A DNA stretch of 64,000 nucleotides from Rebecca billardiae RCC1528 (GCA_965240325.2 OZ251230.1:806001-870000); one strand, 5' to 3'; counted from the stretch's first letter, positions 31,101 to 41,308 are shown. The notes: generated by a model from the letters alone, not told the origin. Translations and numbers: made by a program.

Positions 31101-34100
31101 CGCGCTGCACGCTGCGGCGGCGGTGGCGCGCACACGCGAGCGCGCGCGCATTGGCGCACGCGCGCCGATGCGTGCGCGCGTGACGGGGGCGCGGGAGCTT
31201 GCGGCGCGCGCATGCATGCTGCATGGCGTGCGCCATCGCACACGCCGCTCAGCCGCGCCCCGCCCCGCGCCCTCCCCTGCACGCAGCAACGCCAGCGTGG
31301 GTGACAAGGGTGCCACGCAGCTCGGCGCCGCCCTCGCGTCGGGCAAGACGCGCCTGCGGGTGCTGTCCCTCGAGTGAGCGCTGGGGTGGGCACTCGGCGC
31401 GGCGCGCGGCGCGTGGACGGTGGGCGGCCGGGGATGAGGCTGCGTGCTGCACAGCGTCACGGGCATCGATGCGCGCGAGGCCGGGCTACCGCGCGCGCCC
31501 CGCGCCGAGCGCCGCGCCCCCGCCGCCGCGCGCGCCGCCTGCGGCGGCGGCGGCGGCGCGCACACGCGAGCGCGCGCGCATCGGCACACGCGCGCCGATG
31601 CGTGTGCGCGTGACGGGCGGGCGGGAGCTTGCGGCGCGCGCATGGATGCTACATCGCGTGCGCCATGGCACACGCCGCTCAGCCGCGCCCCGCCCCGCGC
31701 CCTCCCCTGCGCGCAGTTACTGCCGCGGCGTGGGTGACGAGGGTGCCACGCAGCTCGGCGCCGCCCTCGCGTCGGGCAAGACGCGCCTGCGGGTGCTGGA
31801 CCTCTGGTGAGCGCTGGGGTGGGCACTCGGCGCGGCGCGCGGTGCGTGGACGGTGGGCGGCGGGGGAGGAGGGTGGGTGCTGCGCATCGTTACGGGCATC
31901 GATGCGCACGAGTCAGGGCTGCCGCGTGCGCCCCGCGCCGAGCGCCGCGCCGCCACCACCGCGCGCGCCGCACGCTGCGGCAGCGGCGGCGCGCACACGC
32001 GAGCGCGCGCGCATCGGCACACGCGCGCCGATGCGTGCGCGCGTGACGGGGGCGCGGGAGCATGCGGCGTGCCCATGCATGCTGTATCACGCGCGCCATC
32101 GCGCACGCCGCTTAGCCGCGCCCCGCCCCCGCGCCCTCCCTTGCGCGCAGGGGATGCCGCGGCGTGGGTGACGAGTGTGCCACGCAGCTCGGCGCCGCCC
32201 TCGCGTCGGGCAAGACGCGCCTGCGGGAGCTGATCCTCGAGTGAGCGCTGGGGTGGGCCCTCGGCGCGGCGCGTGGTGCGTGGATGTTGGACGGCGGGGG
32301 AGGAGGGTGGGTGACGCGCATCGTCACGGGCATCGATGCGCTCGAGCGCGGGCCGCCGCGCGCGCGCCACACCGAGCGGCGTGCCGCCGCTGCCGAGCGC
32401 GCCACACGCTGTGGCAGCGGCGCGCACACGCGAGCGCACGCATCGGCGCACGCGCGCCGATGCGTGCGCGCGTGACGGGGGCGCGGGAGCTTGCGGCGCG
32501 CGCGTGCATGCTGCATCGCGTGCGCCATCGCACACGCCGCTCAGCCGCGTCTGGCCCCGCGCCCTCCCGTGCGCGCAGTGGCACCGGCGTGGGTGACGAG
32601 GGTGCCACGCAGCTCGGCGCCGCCCTCGCGTCGGGCAAGACGCGCCTGCGGGAGCTGAACCTCCGGTGAGCGCTGGGGTGGGCCCTCGGCGCGGCGCGCG
32701 GCGCGTGGACGGTGGGCGGCGGGGGAGGAGGCTGGGTGGCTCTCATGGTCACGGGCATCGATGCGCACGAGCCCGGGCTACCACGCGCGCGCCTCGCCGA
32801 GCGCCGTGCCCCCGCCGCCGCGTGCGCCGCACGCGGCGGCGGCGGCGGCGCGCACACGCGAGCGCGCGCGCATCGGCGCACGCGCCGATGCGTGCGCATG
32901 TGACAGGGTTGCGGGCACATGCACGCGCGCATGCATGCTGTATCGCGTGCGCCATCGCACACGCCGTTCAGCCGCGCCCCGCCCCTCGCCCTCCCCCGCA
33001 CGCAGTCTCACCGACACGTCTGGCGAGGTCCGGGCACGCGTCAATCAGGCCGTGAAGGCGAACAGGGCGCGGCTGGAGCAGGAGCCACCCAGGTGCAAGC
33101 GGCGGGGGGGCACAACGCGACGCGCCCGTGCACGCGCGGGGCGGGCGGGAAAGGGGGCAGCGGTCGGCACTGATTGCCCGCCCGATGAGCGGCGCACCCC
33201 GGCTCTGCCACCGCACACCTGTGGCACGCACTTTGCCGCCGCTCACGTGCGCGCCTCGCCCACCGCCTGCCTGCGCGTGCAGTGACGACTCTGCTGATGA
33301 CTCTGCTGATGACTCTGCTGACGACTCTGCTGACGACTCGGCCTCTGGCGACGAGGCGGGGGCGGAGGAGGCGGAGGGGGTGGAGGAGGCGGAGACCGCG
33401 CTCGACGCGCTCGCGGAGCGGCGGCGCGCTGCGGACGCCGCGCGCGCCGCGCTCGGCGCCGAGCAGGCGGCCATCCGCGCCGCCCTCGGCCGCGGCGGCG
33501 TGGACGAGGCGCGGCTGGCGCGGCGCGACGCGCGCCGTGCCGAGCTGGGCGCCGCGCTCGAGGCGCTCGGCGCGTGCGCGCTCGACGCGCACGCGGACTC
33601 GCAGCAGCGCGCGGCGGCGCTGCGTCGCGAGGCGCGCGCGTTGCGCGCGGCGCTCGAGCGCGCGGGCACGCCAGAGCAGCCGCGCGCGCCAGCCGGCGAC
33701 GGGTCCGCTCCGGCGCCCCTGCCGCCGTCTCGCGCGCTCGAGCGCGCGGTGGGCGCGGCGGTGCGCGCGCACGACGCCGCAGCGCCGCCCTCCGGCGCGG
33801 GCGGTGGCGGCGCGGCGCTCGCTGCCGCGTGGGTGGAGGTCGCGCGCCAGGCCATCGCCCTCGCGGCGCGCGGCACGTACGCCGACGCGGACGACGGCGC
33901 GTGCGCCTCGGCGTGGGCGCTCGCCATGCCCGGCCTGTGCGACGCGGCGCGCGCTGCCGCCACAAGCGGCGGTGGCCTGACCGACGCAGCGCGCGCGCGC
34001 GCGGCCGCGTGCGACGAGCTCGCCGCAGTGGCCGAGCGCGCGCGCACGATCGCGCGCGAGGCGGAGGCGGAGGCGCGCGAGCTCCGCGCGCTGCCGTCCG

Positions 34101-36739
34101 CCGAGCGCGCGCACGGCGCGCACGAGCTGCGCGAGCGCGAGGAGGCGTGCAGGGCGGCGGCGCGCGCGCTGCGTCTCGCGCGCCACGCTTTAGAAAACGC
34201 GCAGGACGACGGCGGCGACGTGGACGGCGCACAGCGCGCGCTCGTCGACGCGCAGCGGCGCGCGCAGCGCACGCAGCGCGCGCGCGAGCGCTCGCTCGAC
34301 CGCCTGTACGAGCTGGCGGGCGGGCCGTTCCCCGAGCTGCCCGCCATGCTGCCCGAGGCGTTCGACGGCGCGGGCGCGCTGCCCGCGGGCGCGCGGCCCG
34401 CGTGGCTGCACGGCCGCACGCTCGCGCAGTACGAGCCGTGCGAGTGGCCCGACGGCGCGGCGCCCGGCCGCGCGCGGCACGAGGTGCTGCTGCGCGCGTT
34501 CGCGGGCGAGCGCGTCGTGCTCAAGGTGTACCCGCTGGCGAGCGACACGGAGCGCCGGCGGCTCGGGCGCGAGGTGGAGTTTGCGCGGGCGCACGCGCAC
34601 CCACACCTCGCGCGCGTGGCGGGCGTCTTTGTCGACGAGCCGCGCGGCGCGCGCTGCGCGCTCGTGCAGACGCCGCTCTACTCGGGCGGCACGCTGCGCG
34701 GCTGGCTCGAGCGCGACGAGGCGACTGCCTTGCCGCCCGAGGCGGTGCGCGGCGGCGCGGCGGGCGCGCGAATGCTCGAGCCGGCGCACGCGCGCGTCGC
34801 GCCCGTGCGCGTGCGCGCGCTGCGGCAGCTGCTGGGCGCGCTCGCGCACCTGCACGCGCGCGGCGCGGTGCACGGCGACGTGAAGCTCGAGAACGCGTTC
34901 GTGCAGCTGCCGGGCGACGACGCGGCCGAGCGGCCGCTCGGCGCGGCCGAGCCGTTCCGCGTGCTGCTCGGCGACTTTGACCTGGCGCGCGTGGAGGAGG
35001 CGCTGCAGCACGCGGCTGGCGGCGGCGTGCCGAGCGCGACGACGCGCGCGGGCGCGGGCACCGAGGGCCACATGGCGCCCGAGCTGCTCGTGCCCGGCGC
35101 GCGCGCGAGCGCGGCGTCGGACGTGTTCGCGTTCGGCGTGTGCGTGCTGCGCGCGCTCGCGGCCGACGAGCCGACGCGCGCCGCGCTCGTGGGCTCGGTG
35201 CAGGGCGCGCGCGCCGCGGCGGCTGCGCTGGGCGAGCCGCTCGTCGTGGCCGCGCTGGCGGACGCGCCGGGCGCGCGGCCGAGCGCGGCGCAGCTCGAGG
35301 GCGCGGCGCTGTGGGCGGCGAGCGACGAGGCGCTGCGCGCGGCCGAGGCCGAGCGCGAGGCGGCGGCCGCGAGCGCGCGCGCCGCGCTGCGCACGTGCGC
35401 GGTGTGCTTCGACGAGGAGGTGCCGCCGGACGAGTGCGCCGAGTGCGCGGGCGGCGGGCACGCGGTGTGCTCGCTCTGCCTCTCCATGCACGTGCAGGTG
35501 TGCGCGCAGCCCGACGGCGGCGGCGGCGCGGCGCTCGACGCGGACGGGCGCGTGCCGTGCGTCGAGGCGGGCAGCGGCTGCGCGCACGCGTACCTGGACG
35601 GCGAGCTCGCGCGCCGCACGACCGCCGCCGCGTTCGGCGCGTACTGGCGCGCGCGCGAGCAGCACGCCGAGGCGCGCGGCGAGGAGCGCGCGGCCGAGCG
35701 CGCGCGCGCCGAGGCCTTGCGCCTCGCGGCGCTCAGCGCGGCCGAGCGCGTGCGCGAGCAGCGGCGCGCGCACATCATCGATCATATCCTCACGCTCAAG
35801 TGCCCGCGCTGCGGCATGGCGTTCGCCGAGTGGCTCGACGGCGCGCGCGGCTTCGACGGCTGCTGCGCGCTGCAGTGCGCGCGCGATCGGTGCGGCTGCC
35901 ACTTCTGCGCCTACTGCCTCGCCGACTGCGGCGCCGACGCGCACCCGCACGTGCGCGGCTGCGAGCACGCGCCGACGCGCACCCGCACGTGCGCGGCTGC
36001 GAGCACGGCAACGGCACGTACTTTGCGCAGCGCGGCGAGTTTGAGGCGGCGCAGCGCGCGCGGCGCGAGCGCGCGCTGCGCAGCTACCTCGCCGCCGAGG
36101 CGGGCGCGGACGACGCGGCGCGCCGAGCGATCGTCGCGTCCGTCGAGCGCGAGCTGCGCGACCTCCGCATCGACCCAGACGCACTCGCGCGCGAGTGACC
36201 GGTGGGCCCCGGGGGCGTCGGCTGCGCGCAGTCAGGCGCGGGAAGGCACGAGGGCACGAGCTGAGCGCGATGATGCTCTGCAGGGGCCACGTGCGCGGAT
36301 GCACCGCCACGCTGAACACGCTGGTGGCGAATCGCGCGTGGCGGCTGGGGGCGCTCACCCAGCTCCGCGCCGTCGAGATCTCCGAGCCGGAGCTACGCCG
36401 GCCGCTGAGGGGCGTCGGGGAGAGGGACGAGACGGAGGCGCGCGCCGCGACGATGCGCGGCTGGGTGGTGGCGCGCGTCGCAGAGGTTGTCCGGGCGGCG
36501 CTGGGCGCGCTGCCGCCGGTGGCGCGCCCGGCGCTTGGCGGGCTCGAGGCCGTGCGTGCAGCGCGCCTCGCCGCGCGGCGAGCACGATTTCCTCCCGAGT
36601 CACCTCTGCACAGCACGCTGGTGAGCGCCCGCCGCCGCTCGCCGCCGGCAGCACCATCATCGGCAACAACGTGCCGATGATGCCGCTGCCGGGTGCAGCG
36701 GCAAATCCGGCGCCCCGGGCGGCGGGCCGTGCGTGTTGA
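28181..36739 (+). CDS. LRR - non-RD kinase - RING/RBR-like protein, copy 3, C-terminal frameshift
   Basis: Thirteen exons in frame: 28181-28368, 28696-28782, 29126-29215, 29559-29648, 29992-30078, 30422-30508, 30857-30943, 31287-31373, 31717-31806, 32151-32240, 32579-32665, 33006-33092, 33283 onward. This copy has the longest array: ten LRR exons (2-11) and a cap exon. Exons 8 and 10 carry rare core changes (GDKGA and GDECA for GDEGA). Kinase motifs and the RING-like module are intact (CAVCFDEE instead of CLDEE). A 38-bp tandem duplication at 35931-36006 shifts the frame directly after HVRGCEH. The RING2-like cysteines are kept, but the C-terminal helix (GNGTYF to DALARE, which would end at 36198) is replaced by ~257 unrelated residues to 36739. 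It may be partly functional or a young pseudogene. Confidence 0.75.
28369..33092 (+). repeat. Exon-intron tandem array coding LRRs, copy 3
   Basis: Ten typical LRR exons (87, 90, 90, 87, 87, 87, 87, 90, 90, 87 nt) plus an 87-nt cap, period 420-435 bp. Units starting at 29992 and 30422 are almost identical in exon and intron, marking a very recent duplication. Other units differ mainly in the codons next to the splice junctions. Confidence 0.9.
35931..36006. repeat. 38-bp perfect tandem duplication
   Basis: 35931-35968 is repeated exactly at 35969-36006 (starts GCGCCGACGCGCACCCGCAC). Copies 1 and 2 have it once. As 38 is not a multiple of three, the frame shifts. Confidence 0.95.
36199..36680 (+). 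other. Conserved block downstream of copy 3, longer open frame
   Basis: Counterpart of 18211-18485 but extended. From ATG 36269 or 36272 it reads MLCRGHVRGCTATLNTLVA, LRAVEISEPELRRPLRGVGE, then unique VVARVAEVVRAALGALPPV and LGGLEAVRAARLAARRARF. The shared part stops near 36462. It could be the first exon of a gene whose start was copied with the tandem unit. I recognise no family. It also lies inside the frameshifted tail of copy 3 in another frame. Confidence 0.3.
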
Positions 36740-38359
36740 CGCACGACGCGATCAAGGATGAGACATGAGTCGCTGGGCGGGATGGCGTTCTTGGTCAGAA
36801 TCATCGCGAAGACTCGTCCTCAATACCCTCATACAAGCACTCTATGTTCTTCATCAGATGACTATGATATGGCGGGCCGTATTTCTCAATCGGCGCGCTT
36901 CGACGATTACAAATACGACGGAGCCGAAGGTTGACGAAGGTCCTGGATCCTGTCTGTTTACCGGTCGGGAGAGCTCCCGGACTGCAGTCAATCTGAATAA
37001 ACCGGACCACATTCGTCAACTTCTTAGTTCTGTGGCTGCCGATCGCGATGGCAGCCGGCGCCCCGCCAACTATTAGTGCGTGCGCGGGTGTGGTGGACAC
37101 CCACGTGTCCACCACGTAGGCCTGGCAGGTCCGCATGTGCCTTACTGTAATCGATCCCCGGGCGCGTTTGAGCAGCCCTCATCTCCGGCGTCTGAGGCAC
37201 CACACAGGCTGGCGATCAAACGTCTTGGGGGAGGGGTTGCGCGGCTGTGCACGCGCCGGTACGGCGGAGTGGTGCACATGGAGAGAGAGACCAAAAAGGG
37301 GTGGCCTGCATTCCCTCAAGTCTGATCACCACTGCCGCGTCTAGCACCTGAGGTGCTTCGAGGGCTGGACGCGGGGTTCCCTTGAAGAGATAGGCGATCC
37401 GACGCTGTAGGCAGAAGTTGGCTGTCTCGGCCGGTGGCAGTCAAGTGGTGCGCACAAGCGGAGAAGATGCTGAGGCGTCACGTGTCTGCGGAGCAGCCGG
37501 ATGTCCCTTGAGCGGGTCTTGACAGGATGGGCACGATGCGCGGTTGCTACGGCCATGCCTGCCGCCGCATACTGTACGTCTACGAACGCGTGCGACGAGC
37601 GCCGCGACTGGTCTCGGCGCCCTGCCCTCCTCCTCCCAGGACCTGGCACTCTCGGGCCTCAGACAGGTGGCTAGGCCTGGCGACTGGCACTTGCAATGCA
37701 CCGCGAGCTGCTGCCGGCAGCCCCTCCTCCTCCCACTTGCCACATCATACTGGCCGAGGCATATTACTGTCTCGGCGGTCGGACTGGCGGCGCCGGTGTC
37801 GATCGTCTCTCGTCTCGGCCGCGCGTGTCAAGTGCTGTCAACGTAGCCTGTCACTTGGTCACTGGCATCACAACGTCTGATGAGAGGCTCACTGAGCCGG
37901 CGGCCGGCCGGCCAGCCCGGCGCCATGATTCGCGCGCCCGAAGCTGCGCACTGCCCTCGACGATTCGAATTTCATCGATCGATGCGACGAATGCGTCGAA
38001 TGCTGAGTATGCTGATGTCCAAGTGACGCACATTGCTGTCCGGACGACTGCATGATGTGACCTTGTCGTGTCTGCTTGCACTATACGGTTCGTGGCCACC
38101 ACTGCATGTTCACGACCTCGGACTCGCGGGATGAGCGCTCGCCATGTTATTGCCATGTATTCATGTAAGCCGTGTTTACAAGCGGCGGATGTTACGAGTG
38201 ACGACTATATACTTTTTAAAACATATATATTATAAATATATATAAATATTATACGGCCCGCCATATATATAATAACTGTGAGTATCTGTGACACAGCCAC
38301 AGGGGACCGAGGCTTCACACGTGTGCAGCGGCCGCTGGCGCCACCGAGCGTCAGCCTGT
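36740..38359. other. Intergenic, no recognisable gene; AT-rich patch
   Basis: Base composition drops towards balance from about 36760 to 37080, unlike the neighbouring genes, but the frames present match no family. An AT-rich stretch at about 38205-38280 (TATATTATAAATATATATAAATATTATA) follows a short palindrome TCATCGATCGATG near 37973. This may be terminator or spacer DNA for the convergent-facing gene at 38360. Confidence 0.45.
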
Positions 38360-39031
38360 TCAGCGGCGCTTACGCTTGTTGAACGAGCCCTTTGCCTTGG
38401 GCTTGTTAAACTTGCCACCACGCCCGCGCCCGCCGCGTCCACGCCCACCGCCTCCCCGCCCGCGGCCGCGGCCGCCGCGGCCGCCACCGCCGTCGCGGCT
38501 TTCGGAGACAAGCTTGTCGTAAGCCGCAGTGCGCGCAGACGACTTGATCTGCTCGACGTCCTGCGAGTCGATCTTCAGCACGCCGCCCGTGAACTTGCCC
38601 ACGCTGGCCGACACGCCAAGGTCTCTGGGCTTCTCCTTGGACGCCTTCGCCAGCTTGCGCTTCTTGCGCAGGTGGAGGTGGTCACCTGTGCCGCTCTCGA
38701 GCGCGGCCGCCTCTGCCTGCGCGTCGCGCTTGTGCTGCATCTTGCGCATGCCTGCGAGCATCGGGAGCGGCGTCTTAATTCCCTTACGTTCGCGGATCCC
38801 CATCGACTTGACCTCCCTCTTCTCCCACGCCTTCTTGGCGCGGCCCTGCAGCTGCGCAGCGCCGAGCTGCTCGACCTCGCGCTTGATCGCGCGCAGCTGC
38901 GGGTTGGAGAGCGCGGCCTGCTCGAGGGCGAGCTCAGTCTCGCTCGCAGTGCGCTCGTTCGGGGTGGGCTCTGCCCGCGGCGCGCGCCTGCGCACCGCGG
39001 CGGGCTCTGAGTACTGCACCTCCACCACCAT
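38360..39031 (-). CDS. Putative small-subunit rRNA processing factor, FAF1/C1orf131-like
   Basis: Single-exon gene of 223 residues. The ATG at 39031 gives MVVEVQYSEP; the upstream in-frame codons include only a GTG. The middle has the basic block MGIRERKGIKTPLPMLAGMR followed by MQHKRDAQAEAA. Then comes VGKFTGGVLKIDSQDVEQI, which fits the GKF-x-x-G-x-L signature I associate with the DUF4602/FAF1 family of small-subunit processome proteins. The C-terminus is a Gly/Arg-rich RGG tract ending KFNKPKAKGSFNKRKRR, as in nucleolar RNA-binding proteins. A nucleolar 18S rRNA maturation role is inferred. The RGG tail is more like fibrillarin or GAR1 than yeast FAF1, so a generic nucleolar protein is the alternative. 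Confidence 0.55.
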   Translation of the reverse strand: MVVEVQYSEPAAVRRRAPRAEPTPNERTASETELALEQAALSNPQLRAIKREVEQLGAAQLQGRAKKAWEKREVKSMGIRERKGIKTPLPMLAGMRKMQHKRDAQAEAAALESGTGDHLHLRKKRKLAKASKEKPRDLGVSASVGKFTGGVLKIDSQDVEQIKSSARTAAYDKLVSESRDGGGGRGGRGRGRGGGGRGRGGRGRGGKFNKPKAKGSFNKRKRR

Positions 39032-39391
39032 GCGAAGCACGTAGACACGCTACCGCTCGCTGCGCTGCGCCATGATGACGCGCCCCAGCCTTTTTATTAG
39101 GGTCTACCGCGGAAAATCGATCATCGATCGATCAATAATTATTGAAGCCGCGCGTTTTTTTTCCTGCTCATCATCATTCTGGCGCGCCTGCAGGCTGCAC
39201 CCAGCACGCCGCGAGTAGACTCAGGTGAGTCCCAGGCTCCGTCGATGTGCATCCACGCTGAGCTTGCACCTGCGGCGGCTCTGAGGCGGTGCCAACCGGC
39301 GTGGTCCATCAGCCCATGCTGATCCTCTCGGGAGGTCCAGTGTCCGCCCAGCCAGCACGCGAAGCACAGTCATTCACATTTCACTACATTG
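39032..39391. other. Intergenic; probable promoter of the FAF1-like gene and 3' end of the exostosin gene
   Basis: Contains CAGCCTTTTTATTAGGG and ATCGATCATCGATCGATCAATAATTATTG near 39085-39145, the only AT-rich stretch here, 55-115 bp upstream of the FAF1-like ATG. No gene seen. Confidence 0.4.
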
Positions 39392-41014
39392 TCACGGCCC
39401 GGTCGAACGAGACGCAGACTTCGGCTTCAACGCGAGCGCTCGCCGCTCGAGCTCTGCCCAGAGCACGTCGAATGCACCACCGTAGACACCGCCAGTCAGA
39501 CACGGCTCGCCCGTCTCGCCGTCACTCGCTGTCGTCGGGCGCGGCGGTTCGAGGGCCCGCGCTCCAGCGGCCGCGTGATCGGGCTGACGACCGCCCGCGT
39601 CGCGATCGGCGGTGCTCCCTGAGTGCTGCAGCGATGTCGCCTTGCGCTGCTCAGCGGCAGCGGCCGCGGCGGCGCACGCCGGCCGCGCCCGCGCCCGGTC
39701 TGGCAGCGCGCGCGCCAGCTCGTGCATTTGGCCCGAGAGCCGTCCGAGGGCGTGCGGGAAGCGCGCCTCGCCCACGCCGTGCGCGTCCGGCCACTCCCAC
39801 CACGTGAGCTGGCGCGCGCGGCGCACGCCCGCGCGCAGCCTGCGGAGCTGCTTGGCGGGCACGGCGCGCAGATCGCCGACGAGCTGGCCCGCCATGAGCC
39901 GTGCATCGGGCACCGACAGCGTCCACTCGTGCGGCGCCAGCGCCCAGCCGAACGGCAGGAGCAGCTCGTGGGGCGAGCCGAGCAGGACGGGCACACACCC
40001 GGAGAGCACGGCCGCGTACAGGCGGCGCGAGTTGCGCGTGTCGCCGCCGACGACCGGGCAGAAGACGCTCTGGCCCATGCGCTCGCGCCAGCTCGGCGTC
40101 CGCGCGTGCACGCTGCCATTCGCCACGCCGAGCCGGTTCGCAAACCGGACGAACACGCAGTCCGGCTCCGCGCGCAGTGCGCGGAAGAGCACGCCGCGGA
40201 AGCGCTTGCCAAACGGGCCGTGCACGGCGCCGTAGAAGAAGGCGAGCACGGGGCGCGTGCTCGGCGGGGCGGCCGGCGCAGCTGCCGGCTCGTGCGGGGG
40301 GCGGCGCGCGAGGGCTGCCCAGTGTGGGCCGAGCTGCGGGTACGGGAGCACCACGTGCCGCGCCGTGTCCGCGCCCGGCGGGAGCTCAGTGGCGAGCAGC
40401 TGCGCACCGACCGCTCCGTGCAGCTGCAGCCAGTCCGGCGGCGGCGCGGGCTGCTCGCGCCCGTCGTCCGGGCGCATGGTGCTGCTCGCGCCGGCCGAGC
40501 TCGGGAAGATGGTCACCATGCACAGCGCGCAGTGCTGGTCCGGCTCCTTGGCGAGCACCAGCACGTGGTCCTGCCCCCCGCGGCGGGCCCACCAGCGCTC
40601 GGGCAGCTCGGTCGCGTTCGCCCAGCCGTCGTACCGCCGGTGCGCGACGGCGGCGAAAAGGGCGTCGTGGGCGGGCGACGCCAGCGGCAGGTCGGTCGAG
40701 CTCGAGATGCGCCTGTCCAAGGCCGCATAATACGGCACGAAGAAGAGGTCCGCCTCCTCGGGGTCGAGCGTGCGCGCGGGGTGCTGCAGCAACCACGCGT
40801 GCACCATCACCTCGGCCGCCCACTGCGACCACGAGCAGTCGTTGTCGCACAGCACGTTGCGACCCCGGCGGATGTCAGCGTCGAGTAGGTCGAGGTTGAA
40901 TGAGCGCGGCAGATCGTACACGAACACGCGCACACGCGGCGGCGCCAGGCTTGCCACGGCGATGCCAAGCGCGAGCGCTGCTCGTAGCGCCGCGCTGGCG
41001 CCTGGGCGCCGCAT
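39392..41014 (-). CDS. Exostosin-family (GT47) glycosyltransferase
   Basis: Single-exon gene, 540 residues, ATG at 41014. A short hydrophobic segment (residues 9-25, AALRAALALGIAVASLA) is a type II signal anchor, so the enzyme should face the Golgi lumen. The exostosin domain begins with RVFVYDLP and continues with EEADLFFVPYY and HVLVLAKEPD. The diagnostic C-terminal block is SVFCPVVGGDTRNSRRLY followed by AAVLSGCVPVLLGSP. Family members transfer sugars onto cell-surface or cell-wall polysaccharides; the donor cannot be told from sequence. After about residue 440 the C-terminus is low complexity with a last segment GGVYGGAFDVLWAELERRAL. It diverges from ARP2 with 294 bp between starts. Confidence 0.85.
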   Translation of the reverse strand: MRRPGASAALRAALALGIAVASLAPPRVRVFVYDLPRSFNLDLLDADIRRGRNVLCDNDCSWSQWAAEVMVHAWLLQHPARTLDPEEADLFFVPYYAALDRRISSSTDLPLASPAHDALFAAVAHRRYDGWANATELPERWWARRGGQDHVLVLAKEPDQHCALCMVTIFPSSAGASSTMRPDDGREQPAPPPDWLQLHGAVGAQLLATELPPGADTARHVVLPYPQLGPHWAALARRPPHEPAAAPAAPPSTRPVLAFFYGAVHGPFGKRFRGVLFRALRAEPDCVFVRFANRLGVANGSVHARTPSWRERMGQSVFCPVVGGDTRNSRRLYAAVLSGCVPVLLGSPHELLLPFGWALAPHEWTLSVPDARLMAGQLVGDLRAVPAKQLRRLRAGVRRARQLTWWEWPDAHGVGEARFPHALGRLSGQMHELARALPDRARARPACAAAAAAAEQRKATSLQHSGSTADRDAGGRQPDHAAAGARALEPPRPTTASDGETGEPCLTGGVYGGAFDVLWAELERRALALKPKSASRSTGP

Positions 41015-41308
41015 GTGGATCTGCTGTGAGTGTGGGTGCTCGCCGGCGATGCGATCAGCTGGGCACAGCGGCGATTGCCCTCACCTCATCGGCCGCGCGG
41101 CGAGTCGCGCGGGAAGCCCTTGCTCAAGCCGGCTCGTTGAGTGAGGCCTCAGCTCGGCGCCTGGACCGCCGCCGCCATGCTGATCGGCGCGCACGACTGC
41201 AACCGGTGGGCACTTGGCGCCACGGCGCGGCGGACGCGCGGGCACACTCGCACGAGCGCTCGTTGGCGCACATCGCGCCAACGCTCGGCGGCGTGCGCGC
41301 TGCGCCCG
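41015..41308. promoter_or_regulatory. Divergent intergenic region between exostosin and ARP2 genes
   Basis: The two start codons are 294 bp apart and face away, so promoters of both genes must lie here or overlap the genes. There is no clear TATA box. The sequence is GC-rich with CAGCTGGGCACAGCGG and CGAGTCGCGCGGG stretches. The ARP2 frame is open through part of it (from 41141), but the family N-terminus begins at 41309. Confidence 0.5.

Noticed and set aside
12582-33005. Plus-strand frames of 70-200 codons spanning LRR exons and introns
   Set aside because: They read through introns in frames that do not keep the LRR; the short exons with constant GT-AG borders explain the pattern better.
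12173-33092. CRISPR-like regular repeat spacing
   Set aside because: The period is ~430 bp, the repeats are exon plus intron of a coding gene, and the genome is eukaryotic.
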